The position numbers and the translations under genes were made by a program. Positions 7,806-15,448 of a stretch of 40,422 nucleotides of DNA are shown piece after piece. The DNA lies in NCBI GenBank assembly GCA_025869365.1, contig JAOZVV010000118.1, positions 1-40,422 of the forward strand. Reading direction: 5' to 3'. The stretch's first letter is position 1; each line of letters opens with the position of its first letter. The DNA comes from Pseudonocardia sp. GTDB taxonomy: Bacteria > Actinomycetota > Actinomycetes > Mycobacteriales > Pseudonocardiaceae. The notes below the pieces were generated by a model, which searched no databases, was not told the origin of the DNA, and saw only the letters and a list, made by a program, of their open reading frames with translations.

Positions 7806-8165
7806 CTAGTTGTGCGTGATGGCCGGGGTGATCCGCAGCGCCGCCCTGATCGGCCTACTCGGGACGTCGTCGGGATCGGTGAGTTCGAGGTCGAACCAGG
7901 CGAGGCGGACGGCCCACGTGTCGGTGACCGAAAGGTTCGGCATCTTCATCACGGCCGAGCTGTCTTCAAGAACCAACGTGGGCGTCGCCGCCTCTGTGGA
8001 CCACTCGTAGATGAGCGGACCAACAGGGTCGACTCGAAGGTGGGCTCTCGCCTTCCATCCCGTGAGAGAGCTAATGGGGGCGCCCTCGTCATCGGTGAGA
8101 GGGATGACGATGTCAGCGGACGACCCCGCGGATACGTCCACCTCAGTAACTCGACTACACGCCAT
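7806..8165 (-). CDS. Small beta-rich phage structural protein
   Basis: A 119-residue protein starting MACSRVTEVDVSAGSSADIV. It has features of Ig-like or BppU-N-like virion modules: IPLTDDEGAPISSLTGWKAR, an aromatic pair (WFDLELT), and alternating beta strands. It is the first of three inserted genes between scaffold and capsid. The promoter-proximal gap carries a TAAGACTTT motif that overlaps the scaffold stop. No specific family is certain. Confidence 0.65.
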   Translation of the reverse strand: MACSRVTEVDVSAGSSADIVIPLTDDEGAPISSLTGWKARAHLRVDPVGPLIYEWSTEAATPTLVLEDSSAVMKMPNLSVTDTWAVRLAWFDLELTDPDDVPSRPIRAALRITPAITHN

Positions 8166-8182
8166 CCCTACTCGCTCCCCGA

Positions 8183-8191
8183 AAAGTCTTA
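8183..8191 (-). promoter_or_regulatory. TAAGACTTT motif, copy 2
   Basis: Begins with the scaffold stop codon TAA and precedes the next gene by about 18 bases. Confidence 0.35.
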
Positions 8192-8752
8192 TCGCTGGCC
8201 GGCCATGAACGCAGCAGTGATCTTCTCCGCGCTGGACTTCTGTCTGCCGCCGGACGAACCCTGATCCGCGCCATCCACACGGGGGGCTCGACGCTGGACG
8301 AACAGCTCAGGCCACTCGTTCTTGATCTCCGCGATCTGCTCGTCGAGACCATCGACATCCCCGTCCTCGGAGACATCCACCTCGTCGAGTTCGAGCAGCT
8401 TCAGGACGCGGGGGAGTGACGTCTCGGGGTTACGGAGACCGGCCTCTGCGAAGGCTGCGCGGGCCGCCTGTCGGACGACGATCGGCTTGTACCGGGACTC
8501 GACCTTCTGGGCCGCCTCACGCTCGATGTCCTCGGGCTTCTTCGCGTCGGGATCCGCCTTCGGTGCCTCACCGGCGGCGCGCTTGGCTGCACGGGCGTCC
8601 TTGCGCGCCTTGCTCAGCGCTTCCTTCAGGTTCGCCCAGTCCTGCTTCGAGGGCGGAGTCCAGTCTGTGTCGTCCTGGCCCTCGGCCTCATCCTCAGCGC
8701 CGGTATCCACCTCGGTGACGTCCTGGTCCAGGTCGTCGATCTCGTCAGCCAT
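8189..8752 (-). CDS. Capsid scaffolding protein
   Basis: A 187-residue protein from ATG at 8752 (AGGAGG upstream; an in-frame start at 8779 is less likely). It is strongly acidic at the N-terminus (MADEIDDLDQDVTEVDTGAE), has a predicted coiled-coil middle (KEALSKARKDARAAKRAAGE) and a basic C-terminus (QKSSAEKITAAFMAGQR). This acidic/helical/basic layout is typical of scaffolds, whose basic tail binds the capsid subunit. It follows the portal gene by 48 bases. Scaffolds leave the procapsid on maturation. No protease domain is visible. Confidence 0.85.
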   Translation of the reverse strand: MADEIDDLDQDVTEVDTGAEDEAEGQDDTDWTPPSKQDWANLKEALSKARKDARAAKRAAGEAPKADPDAKKPEDIEREAAQKVESRYKPIVVRQAARAAFAEAGLRNPETSLPRVLKLLELDEVDVSEDGDVDGLDEQIAEIKNEWPELFVQRRAPRVDGADQGSSGGRQKSSAEKITAAFMAGQR

Positions 8753-8800
8753 CACGGCCTCCTCGGTCTGCGAGCCCATGCCCGCCTATCTGCCCCGCCA

Positions 8801-10120
8801 TCACGCCGACAGCGGAGGGGTCTGTAGGGGAGCTGTCCATCCCGCGACCTGCTCCGGGAGATAGCCCGCCTCGGCCATGGCCTGGTCGAACGGGACGCCG
8901 AGTGCGAGCTTCTTCTCGACGGTCTTCCAACCTTCGAGGTCGTCAGTCGTCTGCACCGGGCGCCACCGGATATCCACGGTGTTCACGGGCGAGCCGACGA
9001 CCTTCATGCCGAACATCAACGCCGCGACCCACTCGTCTCCGAACCAGGTCTGGCGGTCACCGATCTTCTCGGCGAGAGGGGCCTCATCCGCCCGCAGCGC
9101 TTCACCGGACGGGACCTGGCCCTCGGAGTCGAAGAAGCGCAGGGGAGTGGCCGTGGCCGCCGCCATCGCGCGGATGTAGAACTCGATCGGCTTGAGGAAG
9201 CTGTCCGGGTTCGCCGAGTCGAACTGGCCCACGGCATCGGTGTTGGTGAGATCCCAGACCGTCCCCGGCGATGCCGTCAGGGCAGAGCCTTCGTCCGGCA
9301 CGTCATCGTCGTCATCCGGATACCCGACCAGGTCCGACGTCGCGACCGATCGAAGGCGGTAGCGCTGCGGGAAGCCCTGGTAGTCGGCCGAGGCCATCTG
9401 CGTCGCGACGAGCTTGTTGATGGCGTTCTGCGGGCCGAAGGCGTCGGCGTGCTCGGGCCGGCCGTAGGGCTCGTCCGTGCGGAAGTGGAACACCGGGATC
9501 TCGCCGTACGGGTTCTCGATGGGCCAGGGGTCGCCGTCCTCGTCCACGAACTCGACGTAGTGCTTCTCCTCGTCGCCCTTGGTGCCCTTCTTCGAGATCC
9601 AACGCTCGATCCGGTCCGCGTAGTAGAGCGTCACCCGGGTCTGCTGGTTGTCCCGATCCCCGACACTCCAGACCTTCGCCGCGAAGGACTTCTTGCTCGG
9701 GTCCTCCGGGTCGTAGAAGACCCTTGTCGTCCCGGGGCTGTTGAAGATGGCCCTGACCGTGCCCTCGTCCACACCAGGCCACACATGCAGGTACGCGTCC
9801 CCATAGACCAGGGCGGCTCGGTGCACGAGCTTCGCCACCCGGCCCAGACGGTTCGGAGCCCACACCAGATCGTTAAGCACCTTGGTGAGCGGATCGTTGT
9901 TCGGCACCAGCACCGACGCGATCTTCAGGCGGTCAAGCACGGCGTCTACCGGACGACGGGCGAGGTTGACGCGATAGCCCGAACTGGACCCGGCGAGGAT
10001 GCGCTGAATCACCGGCGATGCGAACAGTTCCTCGATGTCACCGGAGTAGTAGTTCCAGGCGCGGTCATAGGAATCGGATGCTTCACCGACCGAAGCCACA
10101 GCGGTGCTCAGGTCTGCCAT
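8801..10120 (-). CDS. Portal protein, SPP1 gp6-like
   Basis: A 439-residue protein with the layout of the SPP1-type portal family: N-terminal helices, NYYSGDIEELFASPVIQRIL, the basic stretch RVNLARRPVDAVLDRLKI, the beta-rich wing (AALVYGDAYLHVWPGV), the stem region (FGPQNAINKLVATQMASADY) and the C-terminal crown helix (WKTVEKKLALGVPFDQAMAE). It forms the dodecameric ring at one capsid vertex for DNA packaging. It lies between large terminase and scaffold, as expected. Confidence 0.9.
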   Translation of the reverse strand: MADLSTAVASVGEASDSYDRAWNYYSGDIEELFASPVIQRILAGSSSGYRVNLARRPVDAVLDRLKIASVLVPNNDPLTKVLNDLVWAPNRLGRVAKLVHRAALVYGDAYLHVWPGVDEGTVRAIFNSPGTTRVFYDPEDPSKKSFAAKVWSVGDRDNQQTRVTLYYADRIERWISKKGTKGDEEKHYVEFVDEDGDPWPIENPYGEIPVFHFRTDEPYGRPEHADAFGPQNAINKLVATQMASADYQGFPQRYRLRSVATSDLVGYPDDDDDVPDEGSALTASPGTVWDLTNTDAVGQFDSANPDSFLKPIEFYIRAMAAATATPLRFFDSEGQVPSGEALRADEAPLAEKIGDRQTWFGDEWVAALMFGMKVVGSPVNTVDIRWRPVQTTDDLEGWKTVEKKLALGVPFDQAMAEAGYLPEQVAGWTAPLQTPPLSA

Positions 10121-10144
10121 GTATGCACCAATCCCTGCTTCTCG

Positions 10145-11650
10145 TCACGCATAGGCGTACTGCTTGTCGCGGGCTTGCGTCGGGCCACGCTTCTTGCCTC
10201 TTAAGAAGTATGAGACACCGGCGACCACCGCGTCGACCACATCATCGTTAGCGGCCCGCGGAACGGCCACAGCCTGATCCTCGAAAGCCTTAACCGGACC
10301 GTCGTGTGAGACCCATTGGTTCTGCCAGTAGTCGAGTGCCTGAGCCCAGCGGACTTCCTTCTTCACGGAGGGCTTCACTTCGTGAATAGGGACCGGGAGT
10401 TCACTGAGGATGGTCTTCCATGTATCCCCGCCCTGAGTGGTCTCGATAAGAACCATACGGGCGTTGGTCTTCTCGATAAGAGCTAACAGATAGACCTTGA
10501 GCTCCAAGGGTGAAAGCTTGACCTGCGAGGCATGCTCGACGACGCACCGCTGCTCACTCGGGGAGTAAGAGATAGCGGCGACCCCGGTGTAGTCCGAGGA
10601 AGTCTTCGTCGTCACGGCCGGGTCCACCGAGATGATCCGCTTCGTGATCCCCGCGACCGGCTCGTAGATGAAGTCCGTACTCGACCAGTACGCGCCCTCG
10701 GCCGAGACGGGCTTGTTCATGTAGTTCAGCGCGAAGCTCTTCTTGTGCCGCTCGGACTGGAGCCAGTCGATGTCCCAGCGTTCGGGCCAGAGAGACACCT
10801 CGGTCCCGCCGTCCTTCGTGACGATGGCCGGGTAGTAGCGGGTCCTGACCTTCTCGTCGGCCACCCACGCCGGTGCGCTCTCGGGATCGGTGGCCTGCTG
10901 AACCACGTCGTGCATGATCGATCCGTGCATCTGCACGGTGCCGACGAACTCGACGACCGCGTTCACGTTCATCGGGAAGACGGCCTGAAGGATCGTCGCG
11001 AGCCGCTTGTCCTTCTGGTACATCGAGTAGTTCGACTCGTCCGGCTCGACGTCATCGAAGAGCAGTAGGTCCGGACGCTGGTTCCCGATCTTCGCGCCCA
11101 GGGTGTTGGAGTCGATCCCGCGGGCCTGGAAGGCCGCTCCGCTCTCGGCGAGGTAGAGCGTGCGGTTGTCCCCCTCCGCGGTCCCTGAGGGCCGTCTGGA
11201 CGCCCGGACGAGGGTCGGGTAGTCACGGCGCAGCAGGGCGTTGTTCGTCAGCTCCCGCTTCAGCGAGGCGAGGTGCTTCTCTGCGATCCCCGCGTTGTCC
11301 GCGAACGCCGCGATGTACTTCCGGTGCCCGTGCGCCAGGGCCCAGGCCGGAAGGATCAGGAACATCCAGGTGCTCTTGCCACTACCTCGGGGTGCGACCC
11401 ATGCCTCCCGCAGCTCTGCCGGGCCCAGGTCTTTCCGCGCCCACTGCTTCGCGGCTTCCGCGAGGTCCAGATGGAAACGAGAGAAGCTGATCTCCCCGCC
11501 GGTCTCTACCGCAGCGAGGTGCTTCCTGAAGTAGACCAGGGCAAACAGCAGTGGATCGAGCTTCGTAAGAGCTTGCCGACCCAGTGGACTGAGCAGGAGC
11601 CGCTTGTCGTGGCGGGCCAAGTAGCTACGCCAGTGAAAAGTCTTACTCAC
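10145..11650 (-). CDS. terL: Terminase large subunit (packaging ATPase and nuclease)
   Basis: 501 residues from a GTG at 11650 that overlaps the upstream stop as GTGA; a longer frame to 11737 has no support. Walker A is APRGSGKST (residues 86-94) and Walker B LLLFDDVE (195-202). The RNase H-like nuclease shows SVDPAVTT with D343, IETTQ with E403 and NDDVVDAV near 469-473. It drives DNA into the procapsid through the portal and cuts concatemers. Small subunit is three genes upstream, an unusual spacing with two membrane-protein genes between. Confidence 0.95.
   Translation of the reverse strand: MSKTFHWRSYLARHDKRLLLSPLGRQALTKLDPLLFALVYFRKHLAAVETGGEISFSRFHLDLAEAAKQWARKDLGPAELREAWVAPRGSGKSTWMFLILPAWALAHGHRKYIAAFADNAGIAEKHLASLKRELTNNALLRRDYPTLVRASRRPSGTAEGDNRTLYLAESGAAFQARGIDSNTLGAKIGNQRPDLLLFDDVEPDESNYSMYQKDKRLATILQAVFPMNVNAVVEFVGTVQMHGSIMHDVVQQATDPESAPAWVADEKVRTRYYPAIVTKDGGTEVSLWPERWDIDWLQSERHKKSFALNYMNKPVSAEGAYWSSTDFIYEPVAGITKRIISVDPAVTTKTSSDYTGVAAISYSPSEQRCVVEHASQVKLSPLELKVYLLALIEKTNARMVLIETTQGGDTWKTILSELPVPIHEVKPSVKKEVRWAQALDYWQNQWVSHDGPVKAFEDQAVAVPRAANDDVVDAVVAGVSYFLRGKKRGPTQARDKQYAYA
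11637..11645 (-). promoter_or_regulatory. TAAGACTTT motif, copy 3
   Basis: Overlaps codons 2-5 of terL, so it may be partly explained by coding. Confidence 0.3.
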
Positions 11651-11979
11651 GGCTGCGGTCGGGGCTTCGGGGCCGGCTTCCTCGGGATCCGGACCCCCGC
11701 CTCCACCAACACGTTGATCAGCTCTTGGACGTAGCACCGGAGATCCTCGATCTCGGCCCGCGCCTCTTCCAGGTCCTCTTGCAAGGCGTCGATCTGCTTC
11801 CGTGCTGGCTCCAGCAGGCTGATGGCCGCACTGGAAAGGACCTGGGCCGCGTCCGCTCCCGTCTTGTCCGACTCCGATCGGAGCTTCTTCTTCTCGGCCC
11901 CGATCCTGAGCAGGGCTGTGACCCCCGCGGCACCACCGACACCGAGGATGATCTGAACTACGAACTCGGCCGCGGTCAC
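11647..11979 (-). CDS. Membrane-anchored coiled-coil protein, possible lysis accessory
   Basis: 110 residues from GTG at 11979, which overlaps the upstream stop as GTGA. A single N-terminal membrane helix (FVVQIILGVGGAAGVTALL) is followed by a basic segment (EKKKLRS) and a long predicted coiled coil (ARKQIDALQEDLEEARAEIE), ending in a Pro/Lys-rich tail. The layout resembles phage single-span holin-like or spanin-like proteins and is also seen in minor packaging-locus proteins. It sits between the terminase subunits. No lysin is present nearby, so a lysis role is uncertain. Confidence 0.65.
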   Translation of the reverse strand: MTAAEFVVQIILGVGGAAGVTALLRIGAEKKKLRSESDKTGADAAQVLSSAAISLLEPARKQIDALQEDLEEARAEIEDLRCYVQELINVLVEAGVRIPRKPAPKPRPQP

Positions 11980-12434
11980 CGGCTCTCGTCCTGCCCCGAG
12001 TCCGCGGTGCACTCAGCTGCGACGCTTGCCTTCACCCGCTTCAGGTCCCGCGAGATCTGCACGAGACGAGCCACGTTCGCCACGGCGATGGCCAGACCGA
12101 AGACGGCCGGGGTGATACCCCTGAAGCCCGAGTTGCTGACGACGGCGACGCTGTACCCGAGATAGATGGCACTGAGGACGATCAGCCCCGCACGTTCGAC
12201 CAGCAGGCCCACGACGGACCGCTGTAGTGCCCCGTAGAGCGAGAGCCCACCGAAGACCGCCATCGAGACGAAGAAGTAGTTCTCGGTGTCGCCCGGGAAG
12301 GCGTTGCTGATGCCCGGGGAGGTAGTGCCCGAGACCAAGATGCTGACGATCCCCAGCACCACGGACATGATCAGAAGAGCGATCTCGTGGGGATGTCGTC
12401 CACTCCGGACGATGACCGTCGGACTACCCGGCAC
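11976..12434 (-). CDS. Multi-span membrane protein in the packaging locus
   Basis: 152 residues from a GTG at 12434, overlapping the small terminase end by 11 nt. Three to four hydrophobic segments are visible (around IALLIMSVVLGIVSILVSG, VSMAVFGGLSLYGAL, GLIVLSAIYLGYSVAVV and GITPAVFGLAIAVANVA). The C-terminus is charged. No family recognised. Position and coupling with the next membrane gene suggest that they act together, for instance as holin or superinfection-exclusion proteins. Confidence 0.65.
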   Translation of the reverse strand: MPGSPTVIVRSGRHPHEIALLIMSVVLGIVSILVSGTTSPGISNAFPGDTENYFFVSMAVFGGLSLYGALQRSVVGLLVERAGLIVLSAIYLGYSVAVVSNSGFRGITPAVFGLAIAVANVARLVQISRDLKRVKASVAAECTADSGQDESR

Positions 12435-12897
12435 TGAGGTCTCCTGTCGTGGTCCCCAGTCCGGATTCGATGACTGCGTTCTTGGCTTCCTGCTCCCGCA
12501 GAAGCTCAGATAGCTCTAGATCGGCCTGAGAGACCTCGTGAAGCGTCGCATCGACCTTCTCCGGTGCATCCACCCCAAGAAGCTTTGCCCGGCGCTCTGC
12601 GACCTTTACAGCCACTTCTACGCACCGCGGTACTCCACGGCCTTGCTCGATCTGCTCGTGCAGCTTTTCGAGATAGGAGTCGAGCCGGTCGATCTCCATC
12701 TGCCGGACTTCTTCGGCGAGAGGAAGGACCCGGCCCTTCACCTCTGCCGAGATGCGGCGCTCGACGGTGGACTTCGACATCTTCAGGATCTCGGCGATGC
12801 CGCGGATGCTCTTACCCTGAAGTCGAAGTTCGTAACACCGGACTTGCTCTTCGGCTACGACCGCGTCATTGGAGTGGAGATACGGGTTGTCTCCCAC
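12424..12897 (-). CDS. terS: Terminase small subunit
   Basis: 157 residues from GTG at 12897 with AGGAGG upstream. An N-terminal HTH (RCYELRLQGKSIRGIAEILK then MSKSTVERRISAE) is followed by helices (EEVRQMEIDRLDSYLEKLHE) and a Glu-rich tail. Small terminases bind the packaging site with an N-terminal HTH and oligomerise through central helices. Position upstream of terL supports this; a regulator is the alternative, since two genes lie between. Confidence 0.75.
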   Translation of the reverse strand: MGDNPYLHSNDAVVAEEQVRCYELRLQGKSIRGIAEILKMSKSTVERRISAEVKGRVLPLAEEVRQMEIDRLDSYLEKLHEQIEQGRGVPRCVEVAVKVAERRAKLLGVDAPEKVDATLHEVSQADLELSELLREQEAKNAVIESGLGTTTGDLSAG

Positions 12898-13032
12898 GTC
12901 CCGCCTCCTAGGTCCCTGCTACTCAAACTTGAGTCGAAGAGTACAGGGATATCTAAGTATCGCGGGACGTATGCGACTTGCTGCACGCTCCTGGCTACGC
13001 AGAGAAGTGTGAAACTGGCCAGGGAGCTAGGT
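12898..13032. promoter_or_regulatory. Intergenic region with a 14-bp inverted repeat upstream of terS
   Basis: The segment holds ACTCAA-AC-TTGAGT at 12921-12934, a perfect 6-bp inverted repeat with 2-nt spacer, about 25 bases upstream of the terS start. This is a reasonable operator for a dimeric regulator controlling the late genes. The region is more AT-rich than coding neighbours. No confident -35/-10 boxes were found. Confidence 0.4.
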
Positions 13033-13836
13033 TCACATGTCGGCTTCGCGGTCCTTCTGTGCTTGCCTCCGCTTAAATGCTTCGTTTATGAGCTGTTCTT
13101 CCTGTTCTGTGCTCTCTCGCAGACCCTCTTCGGCTGAGCGCCGCCACTTGAACCCGTTCATGTCCGTGAAGAACAAGACGATGCTTCCCCGCGGGATCTC
13201 GGACAGGTCTGAAATCTCGGTGAGGATGACGTCGGCGGACTCTGCGCCGGTAGTTGGAAGGACATGTACGGCACCGCCGAGAATCTTCCATGGGCCGCCT
13301 GGCTTTCGCGGTACATGTACAAAGGTCACAAGCTCGACCTGCGCGTTTGAAGCATTGAAAAGGCAGACCCGTCTTCCCGTCGGCTTCGGGAAGAAGTAGG
13401 TCACGTGCTTGGCCTGCTCCCGACGGTCCATGTCCTGCTGTCGCTGCCACTGATCACGCTGTAGCTCAAGGGTCTTCTGCTGGGCTTGGTTGGTCCTGAT
13501 CGTGAAGACGCCCGCGACTATCGCGGCTGCCACCGCGAAGATGGTGAGACCAACCATCGTCCAGTCCGCAAGAGCACTGACCATGTCCCAGTTGGTCCCT
13601 GCCGGAGGTGCAGGAGGCAGAGGTTCCGGCATCAGGACGACCGGAGGATCAGGGACGGGCAGTACTGGTGGCTCCGGGGTGGGCACTACCGGAGGCTCCG
13701 TAGGGACCGGAGGCTGTTCAGGCATGGAGCTACTCGTCTCCGCGATGATGGTGGTGGTGATCGTTGTGGTGGCCTCTGAAGCTACTGGTCGGGTCTGACA
13801 GTTCCCGGACCTACCCGAGGCATAGAAGAGGCCCAC
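13033..13836 (-). CDS. Single-span membrane protein with Pro-rich N-terminus
   Basis: Up to 267 residues. A Thr-rich lead is followed by a Pro/Glu/Val-rich stretch (about residues 39-80; PEPPVLPVPDPPVV type), a single membrane helix (about 92-113; LTIFAVAAAIVAGVFTI), a Gln-rich helix (QQKTLELQRDQWQRQQDMDR) and a beta-rich domain (VCLFNASNAQVELVTFVHV) with a charged C-terminus. The start is unsure: GTG at 13836 lies inside an inverted-repeat arm and lacks a ribosome site; ATG at 13725 before the Pro-rich part is an alternative. Function unknown. Confidence 0.65.
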   Translation of the reverse strand: MGLFYASGRSGNCQTRPVASEATTTITTTIIAETSSSMPEQPPVPTEPPVVPTPEPPVLPVPDPPVVLMPEPLPPAPPAGTNWDMVSALADWTMVGLTIFAVAAAIVAGVFTIRTNQAQQKTLELQRDQWQRQQDMDRREQAKHVTYFFPKPTGRRVCLFNASNAQVELVTFVHVPRKPGGPWKILGGAVHVLPTTGAESADVILTEISDLSEIPRGSIVLFFTDMNGFKWRRSAEEGLRESTEQEEQLINEAFKRRQAQKDREADM

Positions 13837-13947
13837 AGCGTGGACGACAGCCCCGAAGAGGGGGTACAGAGCCGAGAAGGCATCTGTATAGACCCGAAGG
13901 TCTGTCTCCGTACGTTAGCGAGACGTACGTTCCACGCTATGGGCCTC
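13828..13947. repeat. 18-bp imperfect inverted repeat with an 84-bp interior
   Basis: GAGGCCCACAGCGTGGAC at 13828-13845 matches the reverse complement of 13930-13947 at 16 of 18 positions. The interior holds two identical CGTACGTT boxes at 13909-13916 and 13924-13931 (15-bp period). The block fills most of the gap between two minus-strand genes and is a candidate regulatory site or long hairpin. Confidence 0.6.
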
Positions 13948-13993
13948 AGGATGGTGGTTGTTCACCCGCTACTTCAGGTTACCCCGGTGGGGA

Positions 13994-14281
13994 CTATCCC
14001 ATGTAGGTCCAGACGTCCTTCTTCGTGTAGCTACTCGGCAGCACTCCCACGAAGTTCTTCTCTGAATCCACCGGAACAAACTCGAAGTACTCGTCCAGGC
14101 AGGCCGGGACGACTTTAGAGTCCAGCCAGTCCGAATCGACTCGACGACCTACCTCGACCGTGTAGAGCCTCCGAGTCAGGATGAAGACCTCCGCCGAGTA
14201 AAGGTTGTTCTCATCCCCGAACCATGCCGTCATGCCGGGCAGAGGTTTCACGTCCACCGTGAACCACTTCGTCTCGTACAT
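13994..14281 (-). CDS. Phage protein of 95 residues, unknown function
   Basis: Starts MYETKWFTVDVKPLPGMTAW at ATG 14281 with AGGAGA upstream. It looks like a compact beta-rich protein with several aromatic residues and a hydrophobic core (LYSAEVFILTRRLYTVEVGR), ending in KKDVWTYMG. It follows the helicase gene after a 114-bp noncoding gap rich in short repeats. No family recognised. Confidence 0.7.
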   Translation of the reverse strand: MYETKWFTVDVKPLPGMTAWFGDENNLYSAEVFILTRRLYTVEVGRRVDSDWLDSKVVPACLDEYFEFVPVDSEKNFVGVLPSSYTKKDVWTYMG

Positions 14282-14395
14282 CTGATCTCCTAGTCGCGTG
14301 TCTTGCTTCCCCTTCCCCCCCTATAGAGGGGGGTGAAGTTGAGGAAGCTGAGGTGAAGAAGCCTGAGGAAGCTGCTGAGGAAGGTCTGACCTGGG
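14282..14395. promoter_or_regulatory. Repeat-rich noncoding gap with a strong hairpin
   Basis: Between the helicase and the 95-residue gene. A hairpin at 14312-14338 pairs CCCCCCT with AGGGGGG (7 bp, ATAG loop), then one mismatch, then CTTC with GAAG. The rest is part of the TGAGGAAGCT repeat cluster. There is no T run after the hairpin on either strand, so it is not a standard intrinsic terminator. Confidence 0.5.
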
Positions 14396-14553
14396 CTAAT
14401 GCCTAGCTGAGGAAGCTCCGTTCAGCTTTTGGGAAGCTGATGGCTCAGAGGCCTCCGGGAAGCTCTTGAGGAAGCTGTTCAGAAGGAGTGGAGAGGTCGA
14501 GGTCTGGAACTGAATCGCCTGAGTCCTAGGGGCCTTGTCCGGCCGAGGAAGCT
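14340..14553. repeat. Cluster of short TGAGGAAGCT repeats (candidate iterons)
   Basis: Exact copies at 14340-14349, 14364-14373, 14408-14417 and 14467-14476. Near copies lie at 14354, 14376, 14430, 14453 and 14544. They span the noncoding gap and the 3' end of the helicase gene, encoding Ser/Phe/Leu residues there. Spacing is irregular. Repeats next to a RepA-like helicase gene are suggestive of an origin, but this is inference. Confidence 0.6.
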
Positions 14554-15448
14554 TCGTTACAGAACCTGCGATGACCAGCCGATCTATATCCCGCTGAGAC
14601 GACTGAAGGTGCTTCTTCTCAAGCTCCACTCCGGGATAGAGCACTTCAGCTACCTCTCGGTTCGTCATCGGAACTCGGAGAAGGTCCAGGAGATCCACCT
14701 TCACCGGAGTGGAAGAGGTTCCTGCGGCATGGTCATGAGTGACAACCAGAGGCCCGACCTTCGCCACGGAAGGCTTCAGATGAGACAGCTCGACTGTGGT
14801 ATCTCCGGCTTCTCCCCAGAGGAGGACCACCGACCCGCAGCTAGCCGGAATCAGAGTCGAGCCGTACACCGAGTTGATGTCGTTCGGCTTCCCACCGGTA
14901 GCTGATCCACTCTTCCTCTGGTGGTGGAAGACCATGACCTCGATCCCGTTCGAGACACAGAGGTTCATCGCCCGGCTGACACTCTGGCCGACCTGGTCGT
15001 CCACCAGACCTGTCGCGGCATCCTTCAGGGAGTCGATGACCACCGTGTCTGCCTCGGTGTCCTCGGCCAGCTCGATCAGTGCTTCTGGGTGCCTCCCGAT
15101 GTCCTTCAGCGGCGGTCCCTGCTCGATCACCAGACGCTCGTTCACGACGTCCTGAGGGAACTTCCGGAAGAACCGCGCTAAGGCCCGCTGAATCTGCCGA
15201 GGACGATCCATAGCCAGGTAGAGGACACGTTTCCCCGGCTCGACGGGAAAGCCCAGCACAGAGGAGATCAGGCCCATCCGACCGGCGATGACCTGACCGC
15301 CGAGAGAGGTCTTCCCGACGCCCGTCGGCCCAGTGAGCATCATCGCTTCACCCTCGGGCCAGAGAACATCTTCTCCACGGCCCCAGATGGCCGGGACGTG
15401 GTCCGGTGCCGAGTGGATGAAGTCCCCACCGAGGACACGCCGCTTCAT
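14396..15448 (-). CDS. RepA-like hexameric helicase / AAA ATPase (phage replication)
   Basis: 350 residues from ATG at 15448 (ATGA overlap with the HNH gene; the longer frame to 15571 is rejected). Walker A is GPTGVGKT (residues 40-47), Walker B ADTVVIDS (about 133-140), with a sensor-like segment VMVFHHQRKS (171-180). This is the RecA-fold pattern of RSF1010 RepA and phage AAA_25 ATPases, which unwind DNA at replication. The C-terminal tail (EASEPSASQKLNGASS) is low-complexity and coincides with the short-repeat cluster. It is the only helicase of the phage module here. Confidence 0.85.
   Translation of the reverse strand: MKRRVLGGDFIHSAPDHVPAIWGRGEDVLWPEGEAMMLTGPTGVGKTSLGGQVIAGRMGLISSVLGFPVEPGKRVLYLAMDRPRQIQRALARFFRKFPQDVVNERLVIEQGPPLKDIGRHPEALIELAEDTEADTVVIDSLKDAATGLVDDQVGQSVSRAMNLCVSNGIEVMVFHHQRKSGSATGGKPNDINSVYGSTLIPASCGSVVLLWGEAGDTTVELSHLKPSVAKVGPLVVTHDHAAGTSSTPVKVDLLDLLRVPMTNREVAEVLYPGVELEKKHLQSSQRDIDRLVIAGSVTKLPRPDKAPRTQAIQFQTSTSPLLLNSFLKSFPEASEPSASQKLNGASSARH

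Noticed and set aside
5407-8189. Missing capsid protease
   Set aside because: A protease gene was expected in some HK97-type phages, but many actinophages with separate scaffolds lack one, and the capsid has no long N-terminal delta domain.
13840-14118. 92-residue plus-strand ORF
   Set aside because: It crosses the inverted repeat and the opposite gene, has no ribosome site, and is Arg/Ser/Pro-rich.
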